A DNA stretch of 30,946 nucleotides from Candidatus Omnitrophota bacterium (GTDB taxonomy: Bacteria; Omnitrophota; JACPQZ01): NCBI GenBank assembly GCA_016190205.1, contig JACPQZ010000021.1:1-30946 (forward strand). Direction: 5' to 3'. This document shows positions 1 to 7,032 of the stretch, piece after piece. Under the pieces are notes generated by a model, which saw only the letters and a list, made by a program, of their open reading frames with translations, was not told the origin of the DNA and searched no databases. The translations under genes were made by a program, and so were the position numbers. Positions within the stretch are counted from its first letter, which is position 1; every line of letters begins with the position of its first letter.

Positions 1-1517
1 GCGGTGCCCGTCTTGCCCGATATGGCCAGCCCTTCCACGTGGGCATTCTTTCCGGTCCCGCTCGGATCATTCACCACCCGGAAAAGCCCCTTCCGAACCG
101 TTCGGATTGCGGCCGGGTCCAGAGAGATCGGGCGCGGCTTTTCGGAACTACCCTTCACTACATAGGGACTCACCAAATACCCGCCGTTTGCAAAACACGA
201 TACGAAACGCGCGACCTGAATGGGCGTGACGGCGATATAACCCTGACCGATGGCGAAATGAGCGGTCTCACCGTCGTACCAGGGTTGATTGAGCGCCGAC
301 TTTTTCCAGCGCTTGGACGGAACAAGGCCCTTCGCCTCCTTCCCCAACAAAATGCCGGTAGGCTGGGACAAGCCAAACGCCAATGCGCCCTGGCTTAAGC
401 GGTCCGGGCCCAGGGCCAGTCCCAGGTTGTAAAAATAATTATTGCAGGAAACGGTGAGGGCCTCCAAGAGATCCACATCTCCGTGCCCTCCTTCCTTCCA
501 GCAGCCGAATTGGGTATTGCCCAGCCTGAACGAACCCGAACAGTGGTAGGTGCGCGAGGGATCCATTTGCGCCGCGAGCGCCGCCGCCGCGGTGATCATT
601 TTAAAGGTCGATCCCGGGGGGTATTCCCCCATCGTGGCGCGGTTAAAAAGCGGCCTCTCGGGGTTGTTGAGAAGCCCCGCGCGGAGAGCCCCACGCGAGG
701 GTTCCACAAAGACATTCGGATCATACGCGGGGCTGCTCGCGAGGGCCAGGACCGCGCCATCCCGCGGATCCATGACGACGATCGCTCCCCGAAACCCCGC
801 GAGGAGGGCCTGCGCCAGGCGTTCCAGCTCGAGGTCCAGCGTGAGCTGGACTTCATCACCCTGCTGCGGCACCCTTATCCCTAAAAGCCTCTGCCTCCGC
901 CCGCGGTTGTCCACCTCGAGCTCCTCGCCACCCATGACACCCGTTAAACGGTCATTCAATCCCTCCTCCACCCCCATCACGCCTTCAGGAAGATCCGTGT
1001 GAACACCATAAAACGTTTCGAGCGCCTCGCGGTGCTCTGCCACGAGACCCACATACCCGACCACGTGTACCCCCACCGCCCCCTGGGGATAAAAGCGTAT
1101 CGGAACGCTTTCAACCCAGACCCCCTTGAGGTCAAGCCTTTGTTCTTCCAACCGAATAACCTGCTCTTTCGTCACGTCCCGGGCGAGCCGCACAGGGAGC
1201 AAGGGAGATTCCCGCCCTGCGCGTTCCATCTCCTCCGCCGCCGAGGGCCCCAAAATGGGCAGGAGACGTGACCGCGACTCGGGAGTCACCTCTTCCGGTA
1301 TGGAGTAGACATCATAGGAAGCGCGGGTGTCTGCGAGGACTTCACCGTTTCGGTCGCGTATCGGCCCCCGGGCCGCGGGGATCGGTACCAGACGAATTCG
1401 GTTTTTCTCCGCGAGAGACGAAAAGTAGGAGCCGCGGACAAACTGAAGCTGGACCAGTCCCGTAAAAAGCACCGCAAAAAACAGGAAATACACCGCGGTG
1501 ATGACCCGGATTCTCAT
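1..1517 (-). CDS. mrdA: Penicillin-binding protein 2 (peptidoglycan D,D-transpeptidase), 3' end cut by window
   Basis: Elongasome transpeptidase that cross-links peptidoglycan during lateral wall growth, anchored in the inner membrane with a periplasmic catalytic domain. The frame is open for 505 codons from ATG 1517 to the window edge. Visible in order: an N-terminal membrane segment at about residues 5-22, a dimerisation-domain motif ARGPIRDRNGEVLA at about 48-61, the active-site SxxK as PPGSTFK (Ser303, Lys306), the SxN motif as SCN (Ser357-Asn359), and the KTG motif as SGKTGT (Lys502-Gly504), just before the edge. All three catalytic motifs are intact; only the C-terminal part after KTG is missing. 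Family members are usually near 600 residues. The start overlaps the mreD stop by 4 bp (ATGA), so it is translationally coupled in the mreBCD operon. FtsI/PBP3 is the alternative, but mreBCD context argues for PBP2. Confidence 0.93.
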   Translation of the reverse strand, partial: MRIRVITAVYFLFFAVLFTGLVQLQFVRGSYFSSLAEKNRIRLVPIPAARGPIRDRNGEVLADTRASYDVYSIPEEVTPESRSRLLPILGPSAAEEMERAGRESPLLPVRLARDVTKEQVIRLEEQRLDLKGVWVESVPIRFYPQGAVGVHVVGYVGLVAEHREALETFYGVHTDLPEGVMGVEEGLNDRLTGVMGGEELEVDNRGRRQRLLGIRVPQQGDEVQLTLDLELERLAQALLAGFRGAIVVMDPRDGAVLALASSPAYDPNVFVEPSRGALRAGLLNNPERPLFNRATMGEYPPGSTFKMITAAAALAAQMDPSRTYHCSGSFRLGNTQFGCWKEGGHGDVDLLEALTVSCNNYFYNLGLALGPDRLSQGALAFGLSQPTGILLGKEAKGLVPSKRWKKSALNQPWYDGETAHFAIGQGYIAVTPIQVARFVSCFANGGYLVSPYVVKGSSEKPRPISLDPAAIRTVRKGLFRVVNDPSGTGKNAHVEGLAISGKTGT

Positions 1518-2011
1518 CTGACAGCCCTAAAACGCGGATCCATTCCGCCCAGTATTAAAAATGTAAACCACGCCGCTCCCGTGCCGAGGGCGAGCTGTTT
1601 CGCCATGACGAGAACCAGAAACCGGGCCCCCGCCCACTCCCCGCCCTCCAGCACAAACCCCAGGAAATCCAGCCCGCCCCTGATGAGGACGGCGGCGATG
1701 GCCAACCCCATAAAATGCAGCCGGTCTTCATACATAAAAATTTGTTTAAAAAGCGCGGCCAGGACAGCCAATACACCATTCGACAAAAGGCCCAGCCCGA
1801 AGGGTCCGGCCGAGAGCAGGTCTTCCAAAAGACCTGCCGGGACCGCAGCCATGAGGCCGGGGGTAAGCCCCTCCCTCCAGGCAAACCAGATAACCGGCAT
1901 CATGGCGAGCGAGGGAAGCCAGGGCACTCCCCAGGCGGACTTTGCAAGCGTGTGCAGGCTGAAGTAGGCAAAAACAATCAGTAGGATTCTGGCGACAGCG
2001 GGGGAACGCAC
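1514..2011 (-). CDS. mreD: Rod shape-determining protein MreD
   Basis: Small integral inner-membrane protein of the elongasome, linking MreC/MreB to PBP2 and RodA. The 165 residues are almost wholly hydrophobic, with about five to six predicted membrane segments and a C-terminal GGMDPRFR tail; no catalytic motif is expected in this family. The start is GTG at 2011. It is preceded by a strong Shine-Dalgarno sequence, GGAGGAGG, four bases upstream, which lies inside the end of mreC and decides the start. That gives a 34-bp overlap with mreC. At the 3' end the stop overlaps the mrdA start by 4 bp. Sequence identity in MreD families is low, so the call rests on hydropathy, size and position between mreC and mrdA. 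Confidence 0.9.
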   Translation of the reverse strand: MRSPAVARILLIVFAYFSLHTLAKSAWGVPWLPSLAMMPVIWFAWREGLTPGLMAAVPAGLLEDLLSAGPFGLGLLSNGVLAVLAALFKQIFMYEDRLHFMGLAIAAVLIRGGLDFLGFVLEGGEWAGARFLVLVMAKQLALGTGAAWFTFLILGGMDPRFRAVR

Positions 2012-2793
2012 ACGACCTCCTCCAGACGGGAAAACTCGACGGCCGGGTCGACGCCTGCGATTCTAAAAAGTCCGCTGGGATGCGTTCGAACAGACTCCAC
2101 GGTACCGACCCGTACACCCTTCGGGAACACCCCGCCGAGCCCTGACGTGATGACTTGATCCCCCGGCTCAACGTCGGCGTCCCGTTCCAGGTACTCAATC
2201 CAGCCGGTCCCGTCGGGTCTGCCCTGAAACACCCCCTGGGCCCGGCTCCTTTGTATCATGACCCCCACCCGGGATTCGGGGTCGGTGATGAGCAGCACCT
2301 GGGCCGTGTTTTTCCCTGCGCCGATGACCTGGCCGACCAACCCCGCATCGGTCACCGCCACCCACCCCTTGGCCAGGGTATCACTCTCTCCGACCCGAAC
2401 GACGAGCTCGCGGTGCCACGCATCGGAGCGGTTGAGAATAACCTGGGCCGCCACCGAAGGACCTGCCTGGCTCATGCCGAACCCAATCACTTGCCTCAAA
2501 CGCACGTTCTCCATTTCGAGTTCATCCAACCTCACCAGGGTGCCCTCCAGCCGGGCAATCCTGGCCTTCAGGTCATCGCGCTCATGGATCAGGGCGCGCA
2601 CCCGCAGAACGTGCATTTCCTCGAGCGTGTTAACATTTTGGACACCCGCGGTGTGAAGCCAGCTTAAGAAGGGGAAGAAGAGTTCGAAGGCCTTTTGACG
2701 CAGGGCCTCCACCGGGGCGCGCGCAGGCCGCAGCGAGAAAAAAAGAACGCTCATGAGTAGACAAAGCAAAAAACCCTTCTTTGTCAACGTCAC
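1978..2793 (-). CDS. mreC: Rod shape-determining protein MreC
   Basis: Bitopic membrane protein that connects cytoplasmic MreB filaments to periplasmic PBP2. The 271 residues show a short cytoplasmic start (TLTKKG), one membrane segment at about 7-25, a coiled coil at about 58-100 (RALIHERDDLKARIARLEG and following), then the MreC beta-barrel domain with DAWHRELVVRVG, a GLVGQV segment, ITDPESRVGV and GVFPKGVRVGTV. Length is normal for the family. The start is GTG at 2793, with a weak GAGG about 11 bases upstream; an in-frame ATG 13 codons later would cut into the membrane segment, so I kept the GTG. It follows mreB after 34 bp and overlaps mreD by 34 bp. Confidence 0.94.
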   Translation of the reverse strand: MTLTKKGFLLCLLMSVLFFSLRPARAPVEALRQKAFELFFPFLSWLHTAGVQNVNTLEEMHVLRVRALIHERDDLKARIARLEGTLVRLDELEMENVRLRQVIGFGMSQAGPSVAAQVILNRSDAWHRELVVRVGESDTLAKGWVAVTDAGLVGQVIGAGKNTAQVLLITDPESRVGVMIQRSRAQGVFQGRPDGTGWIEYLERDADVEPGDQVITSGLGGVFPKGVRVGTVESVRTHPSGLFRIAGVDPAVEFSRLEEVVCVPPLSPESY

Positions 2794-2827
2794 GAGCGTA
2801 AGAACCTCAAAGCGGAAACTTCAAACT

Positions 2828-3871
2828 TCAGTGGTGATTGAGGGAGTTGGTCGCCACCTTCCTCAAAACATCTATTTCTGTGAGCGCCTTGCCCGTCCCC
2901 AAGGCTATGGCGGTCAGGGGATCATCCGCCACGTGCACCGGAAGCCCTGTCTCTTCGCTGATCAAGGTATCCAGCCCCCTCAACAGGGCCCCACCCCCCG
3001 CCAGGACAAGCCCGCGGTCCACCAGGTCCGCGGACAGCTCCGGCGGCGTGCGCTCGAGGGCGATGCGCACCACCTCTAGAATTTCGGAGAGCGGTTCGCG
3101 CAGCGCCTCGCGGATTTCCTGGGACGTGACCGATATAGTCTTGGGGAGCCCGGCCACAAGGTCTCTCCCCTTGACCTCGATCTTGAGTTCCTCTTTCATA
3201 TCGGTTGCAGACCCGATGCGAATCTTGATTTCCTCCGCGGTGCGCTCCCCAATCATCAGATTATAATTTTTCTTGAGATGCTGGATGATGGCCTCATCCA
3301 TTTCATCTCCGCCGATACGAATGCTCCTGGAATACACGATGCCTGCAAGGGAAATGACAGCGATCTCTGTGGTGCCGCCCCCCACGTCGATGACCATGTT
3401 GCCCACAGGCTCTTCAATAGGAAGGCCCACCCCGATGGCAGCCGCAATGGGCTCCTCGATCAGATAGACGGGCGGGCGGGCCCCCGCATGTTCCGCAGAA
3501 TCCCGCACGGCCCTCTTTTCCACTTCGGTAATCCCGCTGGGAACCGCAATGACGACGCGCGGGCGGATAAAGTTTCGGCGGCGGTGCGCCTTGCGGAAAA
3601 AATAACGGAGCATCGCCTCGGTCACCTCAAAATCGGCGATCACCCCGTCTTTCATGGGACGAATCGCAACGATATTGCCGGGCGTGCGGCCGAGCATGCG
3701 CTTGGCTTCTTCTCCCACCGCCAGCACATGATTGGTCCCCCTCTGTACCGCCACCACGGAGGGTTCACACAGAACGATCCCCTCCCCCTTCACAAATACA
3801 AGCGTATTGGCGGTACCGAGATCGATCCCTATGTCTGTAGAGAAAATACTTAGCAGCTTATCAAATATCAT
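2828..3871 (-). CDS. mreB: Rod shape-determining protein MreB (bacterial actin)
   Basis: Actin-like ATPase that forms membrane-bound filaments and directs the lateral wall synthesis complex. Clear family motifs: phosphate-1 loop [13 protein letters not shown] near residue 13, [16 protein letters not shown], phosphate-2 loop [13 protein letters not shown] near 160, and adenosine motif [11 protein letters not shown] near 290. Length is 347 residues, normal for MreB. A TTG at 3874 could add one residue, but GAGG lies seven bases before the ATG at 3871, so the ATG is preferred. First gene of mreBCD-mrdA, transcribed from the promoter at 3936-3965. The ribosome-binding site is good, as expected for the most abundant product of the operon. 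Confidence 0.98.
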   Translation of the reverse strand: MIFDKLLSIFSTDIGIDLGTANTLVFVKGEGIVLCEPSVVAVQRGTNHVLAVGEEAKRMLGRTPGNIVAIRPMKDGVIADFEVTEAMLRYFFRKAHRRRNFIRPRVVIAVPSGITEVEKRAVRDSAEHAGARPPVYLIEEPIAAAIGVGLPIEEPVGNMVIDVGGGTTEIAVISLAGIVYSRSIRIGGDEMDEAIIQHLKKNYNLMIGERTAEEIKIRIGSATDMKEELKIEVKGRDLVAGLPKTISVTSQEIREALREPLSEILEVVRIALERTPPELSADLVDRGLVLAGGGALLRGLDTLISEETGLPVHVADDPLTAIALGTGKALTEIDVLRKVATNSLNHH

Positions 3872-3935
3872 CAATGATCCTCAACAAACGAGGAAGGAGA
3901 ATCGGCAGGATGAACGGATCTTTTTGTCGGACTTG

Positions 3936-3965
3936 ATGATAGCAAATGATTACCTGTAATGTCAA
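3936..3965 (-). promoter_or_regulatory. Sigma70-type promoter for mreBCD-mrdA
   Basis: On the minus strand, TTGACA (3965-3960) is followed by an 18-bp spacer and TATCAT (3941-3936). The base pattern TGC directly before TATCAT also fits an extended -10. Transcription would begin near 3929, leaving a leader of about 58 bases before the mreB ATG. A perfect -35 and five of six -10 bases make this one of the two best promoters in the window. The gap between aroA and mreB (3872-4044) holds no other recognisable feature and no clear aroA terminator. Confidence 0.8.
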
Positions 3966-4044
3966 GTATTCATTGCAGGCCTGGAAATAGCTTACGCAGC
4001 ACTCTGAAACGTGTAACCTAAATTATTACAGGAAGTTATAACAC

Positions 4045-5343
4045 TTACCCAGCGGTCATACCGGCCACCTGCTTTAACAGACTTGGGAAGCTGGGAAACG
4101 AGGTGCGAATGCAGTCTGTATCGTGAACCGTGGTCGTACCGCGTGCGCTTAGGGCGGCAACCGCCAGGCTCATGGCCGTTCGATGATCTCCAAAACTTTG
4201 GACGTTCGCTCCAGCCAGCTTTCTCACCCCTTGAATCTCGACCCCATCCTCAAGCTCCTTGATTTGGGCATCCATGCGATTCAGGCCTGCTGCCATCGAG
4301 ACGATGCGGTCTGTCTCCTTCACCCTAAGTTCGCCGGCGCCACGAATGGAGGTGGTCCCGCTGGCAAAGGCACACGCCACCATGAGAATGGGGAGTTCAT
4401 CAATGATGCCGGGGATGTCTTCGGGCCCGATCTCCACAGCCTTCAGCGCAGACGAACTGGCCTCAATATCTCCAAAGGGCTCACCCGCTGTTTCCCCCTT
4501 TACCTTTACGTCGATCTGGGCGCCCATGCGGCGAAGGACTTCTACGAAACCCGTACGTGTGGAGTTTAGATTCACGCCTTCGACCGTTACCCGGGAATGC
4601 GGCAGGATGATAGCCGCCACGAGCAGAAAGGCGGCCGAAGAAGGATCTCCCATCACCGTGAGTGTTTGCGGTTTCAGACGCGCCGGCCCTGTCACACTCA
4701 CGCGGGCCCCGTCTTGAACGATGTGCGCACCGAATGCCTTCAGCATCCGTTCGGTGTGATCCCGCGAAGGCCGGGGCTCGATGACAGTCGTTACCCCCGA
4801 CGCATAAAGACCCGCGAAAATGATTGCAGACTTGACCTGCGCGCTGGCCAGGGGGGTCTCGTACGTAATAGGCTTAAGGCGCGCGCCCTGAATAAACATG
4901 GGCGGAAGGTGGGGCTCAATCAGCCCTCTCACCGTAGCCCCCATCTTCTCGAGCGGGATGGCCACCCGGTCCATGGGCCTTTTGGAAAGCGACTCATCTC
5001 CGTGGAGCTCACACTGAAAAGGCTGGCCCGCCAAGACGCCCAGGAGGAGCCGCATGGACGTGCCTGAATTGCCGAGATAAAGGGCCTGCGCCGGCTGCTC
5101 CATGCCAAAAAGGCCGGTTCCATCGATCGTGACCGAGCCGTCTTGTGCCCTTCCAGCCGAGACGCCCAGCTGGGATACCGCCTTTAACGTGCATTCCACA
5201 TCCTCTCCCGCCAGGCAGTTCTTCACCACCGTCCGGCCCTCCGCCAAGGACCCAATTAGGATGGCGCGGTGCGATAGGGATTTGTCGGGGTCGACCGTGA
5301 TGTTGCCGGAAACGGATGGGACGGGTTTTATCGTGAGGTTCAT
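4045..5343 (-). CDS. aroA: 3-phosphoshikimate 1-carboxyvinyltransferase (EPSP synthase)
   Basis: Sixth step of the shikimate pathway: joins phosphoenolpyruvate to shikimate-3-phosphate in the cytoplasm. The 432 residues carry the family landmarks in order: PDKSLSHRA at 19-27, YLGNSGTSMRLLLG near 90, RPMDR near 122, SAQVKSAI near 165, RPSRDHTERML near 190, DPSSAAF near 232, NLNSTRTGF near 260, DELPILMVACAFA near 315, RVKETDRI near 342 and FGDHRTAMSLA near 385. Lys21 and the RDHTE, SAQVK and NSTR motifs match the class II (glyphosate-tolerant type) pattern. The usual glycine before DK is proline here. No Shine-Dalgarno sequence is visible before ATG 5343; the upstream bases are a heptamer array. 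It stands alone, 258 bp from the upstream cassette and 173 bp from mreB. Confidence 0.96.
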   Translation of the reverse strand: MNLTIKPVPSVSGNITVDPDKSLSHRAILIGSLAEGRTVVKNCLAGEDVECTLKAVSQLGVSAGRAQDGSVTIDGTGLFGMEQPAQALYLGNSGTSMRLLLGVLAGQPFQCELHGDESLSKRPMDRVAIPLEKMGATVRGLIEPHLPPMFIQGARLKPITYETPLASAQVKSAIIFAGLYASGVTTVIEPRPSRDHTERMLKAFGAHIVQDGARVSVTGPARLKPQTLTVMGDPSSAAFLLVAAIILPHSRVTVEGVNLNSTRTGFVEVLRRMGAQIDVKVKGETAGEPFGDIEASSSALKAVEIGPEDIPGIIDELPILMVACAFASGTTSIRGAGELRVKETDRIVSMAAGLNRMDAQIKELEDGVEIQGVRKLAGANVQSFGDHRTAMSLAVAALSARGTTTVHDTDCIRTSFPSFPSLLKQVAGMTAG

Positions 5344-5344
5344 A

Positions 5345-5584
5345 GGATTGGGAGACTGAAGACTACAGACTTAAACGACTTGCACGTATCTCGTATCTTG
5401 TGAAGCGTATCTCGCAATTCAACCGACCGACCACTTCGGTCATCGGTGTTCGGTGATCGGTTATCGCAAGAAAAAGAAACATGACGGGCCTTAAGCTTTC
5501 GGCTTTTGCGGATGGCTGAAAGCTGACGGCTTCACGCTTCACGAGCGATTGCTTTTTGCCAGCGACAAGCGACCAGCGACTGAA
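5345..5584 (+). repeat. Composite heptamer-repeat array
   Basis: This fills the aroA upstream gap. Words of about 7 bp change family along the stretch: GACTGAA/GACTACA near 5352-5370, CGTATCT units at 5385-5415, ATCGGTG/TTCGGTG/ATCGGTT at 5442-5466, GCTTTCGG/GCTGAAAG words at 5494-5530, and AGCGACA/AGCGACC/AGCGACT at 5561-5581. A 31-base stretch, 5449-5479, is identical to 21923-21953. Another, 5385-5415, differs by one base from 26547-26577. There is no coding sequence and no clear promoter. Confidence 0.8.
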
Positions 5585-5601
5585 GTGTTATTACGTATGA
5601 G

Positions 5602-5814
5602 TTACGGATTACCCAGAAGCTGGTCCAGCTTCTGTAAGATGACTTCCTGATTGGCCAGGACCTGGTCCACCTTCTCGGAGAGCCTGACGATATCTGCGTT
5701 GATCTTGGCCCTCGTCTGGGCTACGGCGGGCTCGTTCCCGAAAAGAATCCACAAAAGTCCGGATAAAGCTAACACCAGCGCCAATGCCATCCTAAAGGAC
5801 TTGGGTACATTCAT
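5602..5814 (-). CDS. Small anchored or secreted protein with C-terminal coiled coil, function unknown
   Basis: I do not recognise this 70-residue product. It has a basic start (MNVPKSFR), a hydrophobic stretch at about 9-26 that could be a signal peptide or membrane anchor, an AVAQ sequence near 30-33 that could be a cleavage site, and then a helical, heptad-like tail (INADIVRLSEKVDQVLANQE, LQKLDQLL) likely to form a short coiled coil. The ATG at 5814 has GAGG six bases upstream. It follows the 38-residue membrane peptide by 13 bp and is third in a cassette behind the 256-residue coiled-coil protein. Coding confidence comes from the ribosome-binding site, the coherent signal-plus-helix design and tight spacing. 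A lipoprotein is unlikely because there is no cysteine. Confidence 0.72.
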   Translation of the reverse strand: MNVPKSFRMALALVLALSGLLWILFGNEPAVAQTRAKINADIVRLSEKVDQVLANQEVILQKLDQLLGNP

Positions 5815-5827
5815 GTTTCACCTCGAG

Positions 5828-5941
5828 TTACAGCCAATACAAAATCAGTTCGTGAAATTGGAAGATTAACGTCAGAATGCCCAACGCCACCGCGGCCCAG
5901 AGAATCCAGGCCGTCCATTCCGACTTAGAGCTTGCGAACAT
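5828..5941 (-). CDS. 38-residue single-span membrane microprotein, function unknown
   Basis: This is a very short reading frame from ATG 5941 to TAA 5828. It begins MFASSKSEWTAWILWAAVAL and continues with a hydrophobic helix ending in QFHELILYWL. One membrane span of about 20 residues is rich in tryptophan and leucine and flanked by polar residues, as expected of a real bacterial membrane peptide. The ribosome-binding site AAGAGGG lies five bases before the ATG, inside the 3' end of the upstream coiled-coil gene. The frame overlaps that gene by 17 bp and ends 13 bp before the next start, so it fits exactly between two co-directional genes. No homologue comes to mind. A partner subunit of the coiled-coil protein is possible but is inference. 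Confidence 0.6.
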   Translation of the reverse strand: MFASSKSEWTAWILWAAVALGILTLIFQFHELILYWL

Positions 5942-6695
5942 AGTCGCCCTCTTGAATATCGATCGGACGGCCCTCGGGCAAAATGGTCGCGGCGCTCATG
6001 CTCTCATACAGCTTCTCCACCTGCACCTTGGCGACGGCGCGCTCCTCCCGAACCACTTCCAGGGAATCTCCCAGGGCTAACTCATCCCGCTTACCCAGGT
6101 TGGTGATGACAAAGTTGAATTCCTTGTTCACAACCAGCACCCGGCCGGAAAGCGACGAGGGCTGGACCTTAACGACAATCGGCTCAAGCTCCACGCCCTT
6201 CCCCCCTTCCGGGACGGCGGGCCGGTCGAAGCGGGCCTCCAGGGCCTCTTTGGCCTGCCGGATTTCACCCAGCTGACGCTTGAGCTCTTCGGCCTCTTTC
6301 CTCTGACGGTCTATGTCATTCGAAAGGTTATCTTTGTGCGTCCTAAGCTCCGCGAGCTCCGACTGCAGCCGGTCAACCTGCTGATCCCTCTGTGAAGCGC
6401 TCGCCAAGAGCTCGTTTTCCCGGCGCCTCAATTGCTGGGCCTCGGCCTCGAGTCCGGCGACCTGGTTCTGCTTTTCCAGCACCTTCTGCTCGGCCTTCTG
6501 CTGGAGGTCCCTCGTCTTTTCCAAATCCCGCTCCACCACCCGCCGGCTCTCCATCTCGGACTCGAGCCTTTTTTCCGCATCCAGCCGAGCCCTTTTCTCA
6601 TCGGCCTTCTGTTGATAGAGCGACCAGCTCACCAGAAACGCGGCCAGACTGATGAAGAAAATGAGCACAATGCCTACACGCATGGTCTTCGTCAA
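5925..6695 (-). CDS. Membrane-anchored coiled-coil protein with C-terminal beta domain, function unknown
   Basis: 256 residues. Layout: one membrane span at about 5-26 (VGIVLIFFISLAAFLVSW), a long charged coiled coil at about 28-155, a short linker (RPAVPEGGKGVELEP), then a beta-rich domain of about 80 residues with GRVLVVNKEFNFVITNLG, ELALGDSLEVVR and VAKVQVEKLYESMSAATIL. The last domain resembles the small FlgT-C-like or SH3-like domain often placed after coiled coils in envelope proteins; this is a resemblance, not a firm identification. The start is TTG at 6695, decided by AGGAGG eight bases upstream; the ATG four codons later has no such site. First gene of a three-gene cassette, with a promoter at 6723-6751. 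Probably an envelope structural protein. Confidence 0.82.
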   Translation of the reverse strand: MTKTMRVGIVLIFFISLAAFLVSWSLYQQKADEKRARLDAEKRLESEMESRRVVERDLEKTRDLQQKAEQKVLEKQNQVAGLEAEAQQLRRRENELLASASQRDQQVDRLQSELAELRTHKDNLSNDIDRQRKEAEELKRQLGEIRQAKEALEARFDRPAVPEGGKGVELEPIVVKVQPSSLSGRVLVVNKEFNFVITNLGKRDELALGDSLEVVREERAVAKVQVEKLYESMSAATILPEGRPIDIQEGDYVRKL

Positions 6696-6722
6696 GACGC
6701 AATCCTCCTAAGTCCGTTCCAG

Positions 6723-6751
6723 AGCATAGCATACACTGTAATCAAATGCAA
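6723..6751 (-). promoter_or_regulatory. Sigma70-type promoter for the coiled-coil cassette
   Basis: On the minus strand, TTGCAT (6751-6746), a 17-bp spacer and TATGCT (6728-6723), with TGC just before the -10 as in extended -10 promoters. Transcription would start near 6716, leaving a short leader that holds the AGGAGG site and the TTG start at 6695. Confidence 0.65.
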
Positions 6752-6802
6752 CCCCAATTACCAATAGGAGTGTTAAACCAAATCTACGCGGGCTCCATAC
6801 CC

Positions 6803-7000
6803 AAGAAACCAGATACCAGTTACCAGTAACCAGAAGATACCAGAGACCAGAAACCAGATAAATCCGGAATTCGAAATTCGAAATCTCCAAACCCGGCTTA
6901 AAATATTCGAATTTAGGTCATTCGAATTTGTTCGCGCTTCGTATCTCTCTGGTTTCTGGAATCTATCTGGTAACTGGTTTCTGGTTTCTGGTTTCTTCTT
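6803..7000 (+). repeat. Inverted-repeat heptamer element, copy 1 (198 bp)
   Basis: The element fills most of the 337-bp gap between the divergent genes at 6695 and 7033. The left arm is a run of ACCAGAT/ACCAGTT/ACCAGTA heptamers (6805-6857), followed by ATTCGAA words (6870-6890). The right half carries the inverse words (TTCGAAT near 6905-6930, then CTGGTTT/CTGGAAT/CTGGTAA to 7000). The first 43 bases (6803-6845) are identical to 19561-19603. The last 45 (6956-7000) match 19785-19829 at 43 positions. It looks like a non-autonomous element with degenerate terminal inverted repeats beginning AAGAA. The rest of the gap holds two putative promoters. Confidence 0.8.
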
Positions 7001-7015
7001 ACAGTCCATACCGTG

Positions 7016-7021
7016 TATAAT
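7016..7021 (+). promoter_or_regulatory. -10 box for the PpiD-like gene; very short leader
   Basis: A perfect TATAAT lies 11 bases before the ATG at 7033. The matching -35 position falls in the last bases of the repeat element and is poor (TTCTTC at 17-bp spacing). With a start about seven bases after the -10, the leader would be about five bases long. No Shine-Dalgarno sequence is present. Confidence 0.5.
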
Positions 7022-7032
7022 ACTCACTTGTT

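Noticed and set aside
2155-2667. Long plus-strand frame opposite mreC, and similar long antisense frames opposite purD, purF, PEPCK and the oxidoreductase
   Set aside because: Shadows of the true minus-strand genes created by codon bias; no motifs, no ribosome-binding sites.
6708-7027. Minus-strand reading frames with sequences like SNFEFRIYLVSGLWYLL
   Set aside because: They are translations of the ACCAG and ATTCGAA repeat words; no ribosome-binding site, and such words translate openly in several frames.
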